Made by a program: the position numbers and the translations under genes. From JAYZDB01 sp036338025 (GTDB lineage: Bacteria; Planctomycetota; UBA1135; UBA2386): 16,549 nt of DNA. Position 1 is the stretch's first letter. Each line of letters opens with the position of its first letter. Positions 7,393-15,288 of the stretch are shown here, one piece after another. Where the stretch lies: positions 1-16,549 of the forward strand of contig JAYZDB010000206.1 of the NCBI GenBank assembly GCA_036338025.1, written 5' to 3'. Under the pieces are notes generated by a model. It searched no databases. It worked only from the letters and a program-made list of their open reading frames with translations, and was not told where the DNA came from.

Positions 7393-7932
7393 CTAGTAGT
7401 CTTGGTCGATGTCGTAATCGCCGTCACTGTCCGAGTGGCTGCTATCACGACCACCACGGCTCTTCTGCGCGCTGCTGCGCCGGCGGGCAAACTTGTCGTC
7501 ACCATCTCGTCGGGGTCCACGATCACCACCTCCTCCTGATCGTCGAGAAGGTGCGGAAGGCTGGCGCGGACGCCCGCCACCACCGGAGTAGCCGCCGCCG
7601 CCGGAACGGCTACTGCCACCACCGCCGGAACGGCTACCGCCACCACCGCCGGAACGGCTATCGCCGCCGCCAGACCGCTGGGGCCTCGGCTTCTCTTCAG
7701 CAGCGTTCACTCGAATCGTCCGGCCGTCTAGCTCAGACCCATCCAATTCGCCGAGTGCACGTTTGGCTGCATCGTCATCACTACAGGTGACGAAACCAAA
7801 ACCCCTCGAACGACCAGTCTCCTGGTCGAGGATGACCTTGGCTTCAGTTGCGCCAAAGGCTTCGAATGCAGCTTTCAGCTGCTCATCTGTGGTGCCCCAA
7901 CTCAGGCCGCCAACGAATAGTTTCTTAGTCAT
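7393..7932 (-). CDS. RRM-type RNA-binding protein with glycine-rich and acidic tail
   Basis: I place the start at 7932, giving 179 residues, because MTKKLFVGGLSW is the usual opening of bacterial single-RRM proteins. The frame stays open upstream to 8121, but the extra 63 residues look non-conserved. The RRM covers about residues 3-78, with RNP2 LFVGGL (5-10) and RNP1 RGFGFVTC (43-50). The last RNP1 position is Cys instead of the usual aromatic residue. Residues 87-120 are a low-complexity Gly/Ser/Arg tail, encoded in part by a 24-bp repeat. About 121-163 is Arg-rich, and the end is acidic (DSDGDYDIDQDY). Such proteins bind single-stranded RNA and in cyanobacteria include cold-responsive members; the role here is inferred. 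It is preceded by a 320-bp intergenic region with possible regulatory repeats. Confidence 0.92.
   Translation of the reverse strand: MTKKLFVGGLSWGTTDEQLKAAFEAFGATEAKVILDQETGRSRGFGFVTCSDDDAAKRALGELDGSELDGRTIRVNAAEEKPRPQRSGGGDSRSGGGGGSRSGGGGSSRSGGGGYSGGGGRPRQPSAPSRRSGGGGDRGPRRDGDDKFARRRSSAQKSRGGRDSSHSDSDGDYDIDQDY
7603..7674 (-). repeat. 24-bp tandem repeat (three units) inside the RNA-binding protein gene
   Basis: The core ggaacggcta recurs at 7603, 7627 and 7651, exactly 24 bp apart. The first two units differ at only one base, and the third diverges in its last third. The repeat keeps the reading frame and encodes 8-residue units of the type RSGGGGxS in the glycine-rich tail. In-frame 24-bp units suggest that tail length could change by slippage or unequal recombination. 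Confidence 0.85.
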
Positions 7933-8253
7933 TTGTTTCAGGTGGACTTCAAGACTGTAGCCGACCTTGGTCGATTCATTCGGTGCGAATCCATCAACTT
8001 GCGAATTTTCGGACGCGTTTTGGATCCAATTTTTTTTGTCGGACGCAGCAAGCGGTTGGAAAATTGCGCCTAGACGAGTCCCTGACCGCTGCCCATGTAG
8101 TGGGGATAGTCGGCGTTGCACTGGTTTGCGACAGCCAGTCCTGATTCAGAATGCGCTAGCGATTGCTTGGTCCTTGCTTGCGCAGCATCGGAATTGCATC
8201 TGCTGAACGACCATCAACGCCGCTGTTGGGTCATTTCTCTCCAGGCATGACGG
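7933..8253. other. Intergenic region upstream of the RNA-binding protein, with repeats
   Basis: This 320-bp stretch lies between the RNA-binding protein start and the Mpo1-like gene stop; both genes are on the minus strand. It contains two direct copies of TCGGACGC (8009-8016 and 8039-8046) spaced 30 bp apart. Between them are a perfect 10-bp palindrome TTGGATCCAA (8020-8029) and a run of T (8030-8037, A on the transcribed-sense strand of the gene). It probably holds the promoter and 5' leader of the RNA-binding protein. I could not assign -35 and -10 boxes with confidence. The open frames here look non-coding. Confidence 0.55.
8009..8046 (-). promoter_or_regulatory. Candidate operator: direct repeats flanking a palindrome and A-tract
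   Basis: On the minus strand, GCGTCCGA occurs at 8046-8039 and again at 8016-8009, a spacing of three helical turns. An A8 tract and the palindrome TTGGATCCAA lie between the copies. The block is 77-114 bp upstream of the RNA-binding protein start codon. The first copy extends to GCGTCCGACA, which also appears upstream of the gene at 15344. A binding-site role is inferred from layout only. Confidence 0.35.
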
Positions 8254-8745
8254 CTAGATCGGAATGCCAACACGCCGATAGAGAAACTGCAAGAGCCACG
8301 CCGGCCCGACCAGCAAGAACTGGAGGTCCTCGAAAAAGGACGGTTGCTTCCCTTCGATCTTGTGGCCGACGAACTGGAAGATCCAGGCGGCCGCAAAGAC
8401 GGTCACGCCGATCAGCCACATTGCTGGGCCACCGGACGCTTCCCAGCGAGCCAGAGTTGCGGTGCCCCACAGGGTCAGCGCCGACACAGCAGTCATCCCA
8501 AGTCCGATTGTCCAGGACAAGCGCACATAGAAGACCAGGGCTGCCAGGACCACAAGCGTTCCCCAGTGGGCATAGGCGCTCAGGGCTGGCGGCACGGCTA
8601 GCGCCAAGACATCGTGCGGCAAGGCTGCCAGCAGGACCACGATGGTGAAGACGATGGCCGGCACACAAAACCAGTGAATCAGCTTGTTGGTTGCGTGTTG
8701 ATGGCTCGCTCCATAAGCGTCGAACCACTGCTGCGCGCTCTTCAT
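8254..8745 (-). CDS. Mpo1-like / DUF962 membrane protein
   Basis: This 163-residue protein has about four hydrophobic segments (roughly 27-45, 50-75, 80-95 and 108-127). It carries the two signature stretches of the DUF962/Mpo1 family: HQHATNKLIHWFCVP at 15-29 (H15, N20, H24, P29) and FQFVGHKIEGKQPSFFEDL at 123-141 (G127, H128, E131, P135). The yeast founder Mpo1 is an Fe(II)-dependent dioxygenase that shortens 2-hydroxy fatty acids during phytosphingosine breakdown, and the conserved histidines are its presumed metal ligands. All of these are present here, so a similar fatty-acid alpha-oxidation role is plausible but not shown. It lies 84 bp downstream of the glycosyltransferase on the same strand and may be the last gene of that unit. 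Length is typical of the family. Confidence 0.85.
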   Translation of the reverse strand: MKSAQQWFDAYGASHQHATNKLIHWFCVPAIVFTIVVLLAALPHDVLALAVPPALSAYAHWGTLVVLAALVFYVRLSWTIGLGMTAVSALTLWGTATLARWEASGGPAMWLIGVTVFAAAWIFQFVGHKIEGKQPSFFEDLQFLLVGPAWLLQFLYRRVGIPI

Positions 8746-8829
8746 GATGGAGATGATTATCCGCTGCTGCTGCCGCCGCGCAACGCTGGCTCGGATGCAA
8801 TCCTATCGCAACACGCGGACGACCCCCGG

Positions 8830-9996
8830 TCAGGAATCCACCAGCGCCAACATCCTGCGTAGGACCTTGCCGGACTCGAAATACTCCTCAGCCAACTCCC
8901 GGGCCGCGCGACAGTGAGCATCGTAACGATCCAAGACGTCTTCGATGGCGCCCACCGCACCGTCGAGATCGGAGAAGGACAACAAACCCTCGCCCGTTGG
9001 GAGCCAATCCGAGAAACCGGTCTCCTGGGTGATCACCGGACGCCCAGATGCGAGGTACTGCATGCTGCGCTCGCTAAACCAACCGGTACGGCTCAAAACG
9101 TAGCCGTGCTTAGCGACGGTAAACTCACCAAGTGAACCCCGAATGTAGTCCTGGTAGGACTCAGGAGTCTTGGTTACCTCCAAGGGATCCACAATGCCCC
9201 AGCCGAGTTCCCGAAGCCGGGCTTTGGGAACGCCGCCTCCCACTGCCATCTCCAGGCCAGCGTCAATCCTCGACGGAAGTGTCTCGTAGTCACTAAAGGA
9301 AGCTGACTTCATGCCATAGGTGTGTCCATCGAACTCCACCGGATCATAGGCATCCCACTGCATGATCGTGGTGAAGCGACCAGGCTCCACCGATCCAGGC
9401 AAAGTCGCAGGCCACAGGTCGAGAACGATTGGTTGGCTCAAGCCATGCCAGGTGAACCCATCCTCGGGCACCTGGCTGCCACCCTCCCCGATGTTCATGC
9501 CATAGGTGAACAACGAAGTGTACTGGGCCGTCACCGCCCGACGTTCCACATCCTGGATATGCCGGACTTGCGCAAACAGAGGGTCCTTGTCGACGTAGGC
9601 CCGGTGCGGCACTTGCATCGTCCACGGCCGAAGTCGGCCCGACGCCGCGATCACCAGGTCTGCGGACTCACAAATCGAGAGTGCATCGCTGGCACAGGGA
9701 CCCAACCACTGATCGGTATGGGCATCGTAATACGTCCACCGATCCCCAAGCCCCGCCTTACCGAGCACATCCTCCGCATAGCGCAGACCATAGGTCGGAT
9801 CGACATCCGTCACCCACCGGACAGGGTCATAGCAACAGGGAAAGTCCTCGCTGTCCTCGAAGAACCAGACCTCATGACCGAGTTGTTTCAGACCCAGGGC
9901 ATACTGCAGGGTCGGGAAGACCCCACCACCCAAGGGGCGGCGCACGATATAGCCCAGCACGATGATGCGAAGCTTGGAGGACTGGGCGAGTTTCAC
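8830..9996 (-). CDS. Glycosyltransferase, GT-B-like (family 4-like)
   Basis: This 388-residue protein has no signal peptide. It opens with a Rossmann-like strand and glycine loop (RIIVLGYIVRRPLGGGVF, 10-27), followed by LKQLGHEVWFFED, the usual donor-independent N-terminal half of GT-B enzymes. Its C-terminal half has RTGWFSERSMQYLASGRPVI (303-322) and ETGFSDWLPTGEGLLSF (325-341). These resemble the nucleotide-sugar pocket of family 4-type glycosyltransferases, where 'E...LA.G.P.I....G' is conserved. The sugar and acceptor are unknown. The start is GTG, and the GTGA overlaps the TGA stop of the regulatory-like repeat protein, so translation is probably coupled. AAGGGG lies just before it, closer than normal for a Shine-Dalgarno. 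A non-enzymatic GT-B homologue is possible. Confidence 0.78.
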   Translation of the reverse strand: MKLAQSSKLRIIVLGYIVRRPLGGGVFPTLQYALGLKQLGHEVWFFEDSEDFPCCYDPVRWVTDVDPTYGLRYAEDVLGKAGLGDRWTYYDAHTDQWLGPCASDALSICESADLVIAASGRLRPWTMQVPHRAYVDKDPLFAQVRHIQDVERRAVTAQYTSLFTYGMNIGEGGSQVPEDGFTWHGLSQPIVLDLWPATLPGSVEPGRFTTIMQWDAYDPVEFDGHTYGMKSASFSDYETLPSRIDAGLEMAVGGGVPKARLRELGWGIVDPLEVTKTPESYQDYIRGSLGEFTVAKHGYVLSRTGWFSERSMQYLASGRPVITQETGFSDWLPTGEGLLSFSDLDGAVGAIEDVLDRYDAHCRAARELAEEYFESGKVLRRMLALVDS

Positions 9997-12900
9997 TTCC
10001 CCTTATCGTCTCCTTTCGACGCCTTCCGCTTCGCAAACACTGCGCGCACCTGCTCCGTATCCGGCCGCAAGGTGATCACAGCATTGTCCACACCCCCCAC
10101 TGGTAATTGCAGAACCGAGGACTCCCACCGCAGCTCTCCCCGCGGCATGAGCCGGTAGTCACCAGGCGGCCCTGGCCGCATGGTGAATCCATAGGTCCCA
10201 CCCTTGCTGGTCACCGGGCCCCAGATGTATCGGCGCTCATGCTCGAAGACCAGGTACGTAGGCCGTCGCTTGCGCGCCCACTCGCGCTCCACCGCTTCGA
10301 CCAATTCGCTTTCATCAAAGCGGATGATGCCCGCAGCACGCGCTGGCATGACGGCAGTAATCCTGTAATCCACTTGAGACCGGAAGACGCTCAGCCTCGC
10401 GTTGGGTAACACCGCTGTCGCCTCACGCTGCATCCCTGATCGCAAGGCATACTCGCCATAAGGCACATCACGGAACAAAGCTCGCCCCATTGAGTCCGTC
10501 ATCACCTCAATCCAGGCCTGCCCCTTGTGCCCAGCCAATTCCACGGGGCTACCGGTCATCGCGAGCGCCAGGCCAGACACGGGCTTGCCACCGGAATTCA
10601 CGACCTCTACTTCCACATCGCCAACTTGCACATCGATTTGCAGCGTCTCCTGCGAGCCATCGACGATCTTGACACGCCCTTCCCAGACCCGATTGGGGAG
10701 CAATCCGCTTGCGCCAGCGCGCTCCACACCGATCCACAGGTCGCCATCCTTCAAATCCGTCAGTTTGAAGGTTCCGTCCTCCTCGACCTCGGCACGACGC
10801 TGACCCGCCCAGGTCTGGACCCAGGCACCTTGCGCTGGTTCCCCTCCTATGTAGATCGATCCGACGATGCTGCCGGAAGCGTCTACAACAACCTCAGAAT
10901 TCATCTCAAGTCGCACAAAACCCTCGCCACCGGCCACCACCTCGACGTCCCTGGCAGGTGCGCGACTGCCGCTGGAACGAGCCAGACTTTGCATCTGTGC
11001 TGGCGTTGCAAGCTTGCCGAGAGACGGCATCACACGCAGTCGCCAACTCCCAGGCTGCAAGTTGGCAAAATGAAATGACCCGTCGGGACCCGGGGTTGCG
11101 AAGGACGGCAGAAGCACCCCAGCGAACTCCTTGCGGATATCACCCATTGGTGCAGCCACCACGGTGTGCTCCCCAGTCGGGGGTTGCCCATCCGCCGCGA
11201 TAATCCCATCAAGACTCCCGGGACGGCCCAGCACCAAACGAACAACTCGATTGCTCGGGATTTGGGACTGGAAGGCCAAGGCAAACGCCGGGTGCCGGGC
11301 ATAGAAGCGCGTCGAGCCAATGGGAATCGTCGAAGCCTCGAGGACTCCCGCTGCGTCGGTCTTGCCAACGATGATCGGCATCCCAGTCATGTCTTTGCGT
11401 TTTCGCTTGTCGCGATCAGGGGCAGGATTCCAATAGATGCGCGCAGCCTCGACCGGATCCCCGTCCTGACTGACCACCTCGAAACGAAGACGGGGCGCAG
11501 AAACAAGACTGAGCTGTGCAGTACGGTCCTTGGACTTGCGGCCAAGATCAAGCACGCCGCTAGACAAGCCGTAGCCTTCCGCCCTGGCAATGACGCGATA
11601 GATACCCTGCGGGAGATCACGCACGGCCCACTCGTGTTTCTTCTCAGCGTTGCGGAAGAAGTGACCCTTGCCCGGGATCATCTTCTCGAATCCCGACATG
11701 AACACTGACTCGTCCGAAATGCATACCGAGAACTCGATCGGACCCTCGTAGGGCCTCTGGTTCAGACCCTCAACGACCCGGACCGTCCCCTCAGCCATCG
11801 TGCCCAGGACGATCTTCACTTCGTCGTCACCCCGGTGCGGGCCGCTGACTTCCCAGGGCACGCCAGGTTTTCTTTGATAGACAAGCAGCAGTTGATTGCG
11901 GGGCAATCCCGAGATCTCGAACTCGCCGTTGGCATCCACAGGCTTGGGCTTGCTAATGAAGGCAACTGGCACCACGCCGTTGCTACCACCCGCAGCGACT
12001 GAAACCGTTTTGACTGGATGCCCGTCCCCATCCACGAATTTGCCCAGCAACAGCTCACCTTCACCCATCGACAAAGCCCCCAGTTCGGTCTGCTGGTTGC
12101 TCGCGACCACCACCGAACGCTGAATCGGAGCAAACTCCGGCTTGGTCACGACAAGAGTCGGTGACCCAGGTTGCACCCCGGTGACTTCAAATGTCCCGTC
12201 CGCCTCGGTGTAGGCGTTACCGAACGGGATCATCTCGTCGAACTTGCGTAACCAATCAGGGAACTGCATGACGACCCGGTAAGCCCCTTGCACCCAAAGA
12301 GCCATGCCTTCGGGGTCGATGTATTCTGCTCCAAATTGGAAAGCAATCTTGGGAATGTCTGCCACCCGCACCCTCGCTCCCTGCACCGGTTGGCCAGCAT
12401 CGTCGAGAATCCGACCTGTCACGGCACCTCGCTCGAGCACCTCGATGTCACCAATGTCAAGCAGCTCACCGGGTCGCGGTGATCGATCGACAAACCGGAA
12501 TCCCGCCTTGTCCGTCTGCAGACCAAAAGCCAGGAACAGCATGGCGCGAGAATGAACACCCTTGAGCAGGAATACACCGTCTTCGCCACTGCGAGTACTG
12601 GAACGAAACACCACCGGCGAACGCATCTCCGACAACCCAGCAATGTCCTCCATCTTGGGGACAACAGCATCCAACCACGCCTCTCCGATCTTCACCTCAA
12701 CACCGGAAATCGGTTCCCCGGTGGAGGCCCAGACCAGGCGGCCCCGCAAGCCGCTCAGCGCTCGTCGATAGGCGGCGGGTTCCCCATCACCTCCATCGAC
12801 AGAGTCATCGATGACCTGCCGCCGGGGACCATCCGTCTCGGCGAGTTCCGTGGCAGGGGCGCCTTTGCTGGTGCGTTCTTCACTGCGACGATCAGACTGC

Positions 12901-13016
12901 TCAGGATCGACCAGATCGGGCGACGGGAGATCCGTTGTGCCGACCCCGTACAGACCGAGCCCGACACCGGCGGCTAGACCAAGAAAGAGGATCAGGAGCA
13001 GGAAGGAACGATTCAC
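9993..13016 (-). CDS. Large membrane-anchored protein with carboxypeptidase regulatory-like (CarboxypepD_reg) repeats
   Basis: This 1007-residue protein begins with a hydrophobic segment (residues 4-24) that should act as a signal anchor, and a charged low-complexity stretch (about 30-85) follows. The rest is a series of beta-sandwich modules with the carboxypeptidase regulatory-like pattern. It alternates 'G-x-(V/I)-x-D-x-x-G-x-P-(V/I)-x-G-A' openings and 'D-x-x-G-x-F-x-(V/I)-x-x-L-x-P-G' closings. Openings are visible near 90, 199, 324, 510, 600, 717 and 802, and closings such as EADGTFEVTGVQPG (271-284) and GPDGSFHFANLQPG (643-656). The C-terminus is Lys-rich (AKRKASKGDDKGK). No catalytic domain is visible. 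Such proteins are common in Planctomycetota and are presumed extracytoplasmic structural or adhesive proteins. The start is GTG, 116 bp after the VWA gene. The stop overlaps the glycosyltransferase start. Confidence 0.8.
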   Translation of the reverse strand: MNRSFLLLILFLGLAAGVGLGLYGVGTTDLPSPDLVDPEQSDRRSEERTSKGAPATELAETDGPRRQVIDDSVDGGDGEPAAYRRALSGLRGRLVWASTGEPISGVEVKIGEAWLDAVVPKMEDIAGLSEMRSPVVFRSSTRSGEDGVFLLKGVHSRAMLFLAFGLQTDKAGFRFVDRSPRPGELLDIGDIEVLERGAVTGRILDDAGQPVQGARVRVADIPKIAFQFGAEYIDPEGMALWVQGAYRVVMQFPDWLRKFDEMIPFGNAYTEADGTFEVTGVQPGSPTLVVTKPEFAPIQRSVVVASNQQTELGALSMGEGELLLGKFVDGDGHPVKTVSVAAGGSNGVVPVAFISKPKPVDANGEFEISGLPRNQLLLVYQRKPGVPWEVSGPHRGDDEVKIVLGTMAEGTVRVVEGLNQRPYEGPIEFSVCISDESVFMSGFEKMIPGKGHFFRNAEKKHEWAVRDLPQGIYRVIARAEGYGLSSGVLDLGRKSKDRTAQLSLVSAPRLRFEVVSQDGDPVEAARIYWNPAPDRDKRKRKDMTGMPIIVGKTDAAGVLEASTIPIGSTRFYARHPAFALAFQSQIPSNRVVRLVLGRPGSLDGIIAADGQPPTGEHTVVAAPMGDIRKEFAGVLLPSFATPGPDGSFHFANLQPGSWRLRVMPSLGKLATPAQMQSLARSSGSRAPARDVEVVAGGEGFVRLEMNSEVVVDASGSIVGSIYIGGEPAQGAWVQTWAGQRRAEVEEDGTFKLTDLKDGDLWIGVERAGASGLLPNRVWEGRVKIVDGSQETLQIDVQVGDVEVEVVNSGGKPVSGLALAMTGSPVELAGHKGQAWIEVMTDSMGRALFRDVPYGEYALRSGMQREATAVLPNARLSVFRSQVDYRITAVMPARAAGIIRFDESELVEAVEREWARKRRPTYLVFEHERRYIWGPVTSKGGTYGFTMRPGPPGDYRLMPRGELRWESSVLQLPVGGVDNAVITLRPDTEQVRAVFAKRKASKGDDKGK

Positions 13017-13132
13017 GCCAGGGTTTTGGTCGGGATGGGAACGACCGTTCTACCCGATAGTTCGGTGGCTTGGCGATCCAGGGGACAGAATCCATGCACA
13101 AGATCGCCTGCGGCAGCAAGAAACCAGGCTGG

Positions 13133-15001
13133 CTACTTCTGGTGGACGAACACGCCACCGTTTTCTTCCGCCAACCGCTTCATGAATCCCGACCCGCTGC
13201 CAGTGCCAGCAAACACGGTGTTGATGCGCACCTTGCGCAAGGTGTTGATGTCGCGCACCACCGCCAGAATCTCATCCGGCCGAGTCAGCTGGCCAGCGGA
13301 AGGCTGGCCGTCGGAGAGGACAAACACCTCATCGGTCTTCTTCAGCGCTACGTCACCGTAGCCGACATCCGACCCCTCCAAGATATGGACCAGCGCTTCA
13401 AAGACGTTGGTGCCGCCGTTTGGTTGAAGTCGACCGAGGATACGTGCCGCTGTATTGCGAGAAGACCGACCGATTTTGACGGGACGCCGGTTCCACACCC
13501 GTACCGAGCCACTGAAAGTCACGATACTGAACTTCGAATTCCTAGGCATCCCCTGAACCGCTCTGAGGGTCTGGCGACAGGCAACCTGCAGCCTGGTGCC
13601 GTGAAGCCTCACCCTGGATTCACTCTTGGGTCCAGTAATCGGGCCACGCATGCGAGCCTGGACTCGCTCTTTCATACTCCCCGACGTGTCGAGGACGAAC
13701 ACCACGTCGCTGCCAAGCACTGGGATACCGTAGAAGGACCCACCGCTAGAAATCGATGCAATGGTCCGATTCCGCGCGATCCGCTTTACGCGCCGCACGA
13801 CCAGGTTGTCCTTCTCCTTGTCCCAGAATTGCTGCCACTGCTCAGGATCGTCGGCAATCAACGCACCGGTCAGTTTGCGGAGGGCGCGGTGAGCCTCCAA
13901 GCCCAGGAACCGTGACGCGTTGCCATTGATAATCTTCAAGATCGGGTCGGCCTGCCCTCGTGAGAGCCTCATCAACGCGATCAATGACGGCACGGCCGGC
14001 TTTATCGGGTGGTTGTGTAGCAACTGCACAATCGCCATGTCGCTACGCCAATCGACCTGTCCGATGCGCGCCAGCGCCGTGCGAAGTCCAAGTTCAGACC
14101 GTTCTCCAGGGATCTCTTGTGCATGCTGGTTGAGAATGCGCTGCATCGCCTGCACGAGTGTGACCACCACCATGGGGTGGCGTTCACCGCTGAGAACCCG
14201 CGTGACTGCTGGCAGAGATTCCTTGTTATGCAGGGCACAAATAGACTCGGAGGCGGCGAGGCGAACGCGCCCGTCCGAATGAGAAAGGCACTTTTCGATC
14301 GAAGATCGGAACACGCCATGCCCCTTCATACCAAGCAACCGCACGGCGGCCACCCGCCACATAGCGCGTTGCGATAAGGGCACAAACGGCCGCTCCTTGT
14401 CCGGCTCCCTCTCACGTTCTTCCTCGGACTCCACTTCGTTACCCGCCTCGTTGACCACCGGCTCTCTCATCGCAATCTGATGGACCCGATTCCAAACGGT
14501 TGCCGCTTCAATACGAAGGATGGCGAAGTGCCCGAGGTCGCGAACCTGGCGCAATCGATGATCAAACATGTCCTTCTCAAGCCCGGTAGACGCCAAGTCT
14601 AACAAGGCGTCAGCTACCTCGGCGGAGGGATGCTTCTCTGCTGCGGCTACGAGACGTTGCAAAATCCCAAAGCTCGAGAGGACCGTCGATCCCTCGTCAC
14701 CCGAGAGCACTCCACCACGCTGTCCCAAACGACAGAACATCGGGCTGTCATCCCCCCGCCCAGAGGCTTCGATCCGTGATTCCAAGGCAAAGCGACCCGA
14801 ACCGTAGTCCTCTACCCAGTGCAAGATGGCATTGGCAAGATGCCTGGACACCACCACTCCGGCAGTCTTCTCGACCGTCGGGGGCTGAGCTCCGAGACAG
14901 CTCAGTGGCAACATGGCCGCCAACAATCCCAACGCCACGCCGGAAACAACGCAATCCGGACACAACCGCAGCGCTTGGATCGGACGAGCAGAATCAGACA
15001 C
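13133..15001 (-). CDS. Secreted or anchored VWA-domain protein with HEAT-like repeats
   Basis: This 622-residue protein has an N-terminal signal-like hydrophobic segment (about 18-37, ending LPLSCLGAQ), which may be a cleaved or lipoprotein-type signal. Residues about 50-375 are helical, with HEAT-like units such as HSDGRVRLAASESI (241-254) and the HPMVVVTLVQAM unit (275-286). A highly charged insert lies at about 190-205. The linker contains DPEQWQQFWDKEKD, a pattern often seen between repeats and VWA domains in planctomycete proteins. The VWA domain (about 431-620) has a complete MIDAS site: DTSGS (438-442), T531 in GGTN and D564 in LSDGQ, so metal-dependent ligand binding is likely. The start is GTG with GGAGG 4 nt upstream. 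It heads the minus-strand cluster with the repeat protein and glycosyltransferase. The ligand is unknown. Confidence 0.88.
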   Translation of the reverse strand: MSDSARPIQALRLCPDCVVSGVALGLLAAMLPLSCLGAQPPTVEKTAGVVVSRHLANAILHWVEDYGSGRFALESRIEASGRGDDSPMFCRLGQRGGVLSGDEGSTVLSSFGILQRLVAAAEKHPSAEVADALLDLASTGLEKDMFDHRLRQVRDLGHFAILRIEAATVWNRVHQIAMREPVVNEAGNEVESEEEREREPDKERPFVPLSQRAMWRVAAVRLLGMKGHGVFRSSIEKCLSHSDGRVRLAASESICALHNKESLPAVTRVLSGERHPMVVVTLVQAMQRILNQHAQEIPGERSELGLRTALARIGQVDWRSDMAIVQLLHNHPIKPAVPSLIALMRLSRGQADPILKIINGNASRFLGLEAHRALRKLTGALIADDPEQWQQFWDKEKDNLVVRRVKRIARNRTIASISSGGSFYGIPVLGSDVVFVLDTSGSMKERVQARMRGPITGPKSESRVRLHGTRLQVACRQTLRAVQGMPRNSKFSIVTFSGSVRVWNRRPVKIGRSSRNTAARILGRLQPNGGTNVFEALVHILEGSDVGYGDVALKKTDEVFVLSDGQPSAGQLTRPDEILAVVRDINTLRKVRINTVFAGTGSGSGFMKRLAEENGGVFVHQK

Positions 15002-15005
15002 AGAT

Positions 15006-15010
15006 CCTCC
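15006..15010 (-). promoter_or_regulatory. Strong Shine-Dalgarno that supports a GTG start
   Basis: On the minus strand GGAGG is followed by ATCT and then GTG at 15001. This 4-nt spacing and full GGAGG core are the clearest ribosome-binding site in the window, and they support the GTG start of the VWA gene. Confidence 0.75.
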
Positions 15011-15288
15011 GCAGCGGGTTGGGGGTTACGTGCAAGCCTGGTAGCTCAGAAAAGCGGATTTGGGCCGGGGAAAACACGGGCCTACTGTGCCGCCTCGAAT
15101 GAGGAGCGTCAGCGGGCAGGCAAACGAAACAGGCAACGGCAATAAACCCGGACTGGGAACGAAGTTTTACGGACTCCTGGTCACACCGTTCTCCACGTGG
15201 CAAAGCTGTTGGTCGCCCGCTTCCAAAACGAGAGTGGGCCTCGCACAAACTTCCCTTCAAGTTGTAGCCCCGTGGACCCGACGAGTTT

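Noticed and set aside
7540..7690. Short periodic repeats that could suggest a CRISPR-like array
   Set aside because: The repeats are 24 bp, contiguous without spacers, in frame, and encode the Gly/Ser/Arg tail of the RNA-binding protein.
7933..8121. 63-residue N-terminal extension of the RNA-binding protein in the same frame
   Set aside because: The RRM begins at MTKKLFVGGL, where homologues normally start. The upstream part has no conserved character and overlaps the probable promoter region with direct repeats.
9322..10158. 278-residue plus-strand open frame across the glycosyltransferase start
   Set aside because: The minus-strand glycosyltransferase has clear GT-B motifs over the same DNA. 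The plus frame is rich in His, Arg and Pro without any family resemblance.
13017..13132. Imperfect hairpin (GAAC/GTTC with flanking G/C runs) between the VWA and repeat-protein genes
   Set aside because: The stem is only four base pairs with an internal loop and no T-tract, so it does not support a terminator or attenuator call.
10107..13361. Many long plus-strand open frames opposite the large repeat protein and VWA genes
   Set aside because: They lie wholly opposite convincing coding sequences, have biased compositions typical of high-GC antisense frames, and show no recognisable domains.
15060..15083. GGCC...GGCC inverted repeat in the divergent intergenic region
   Set aside because: Four-base arms in GC-rich DNA are expected by chance and have no supporting context.
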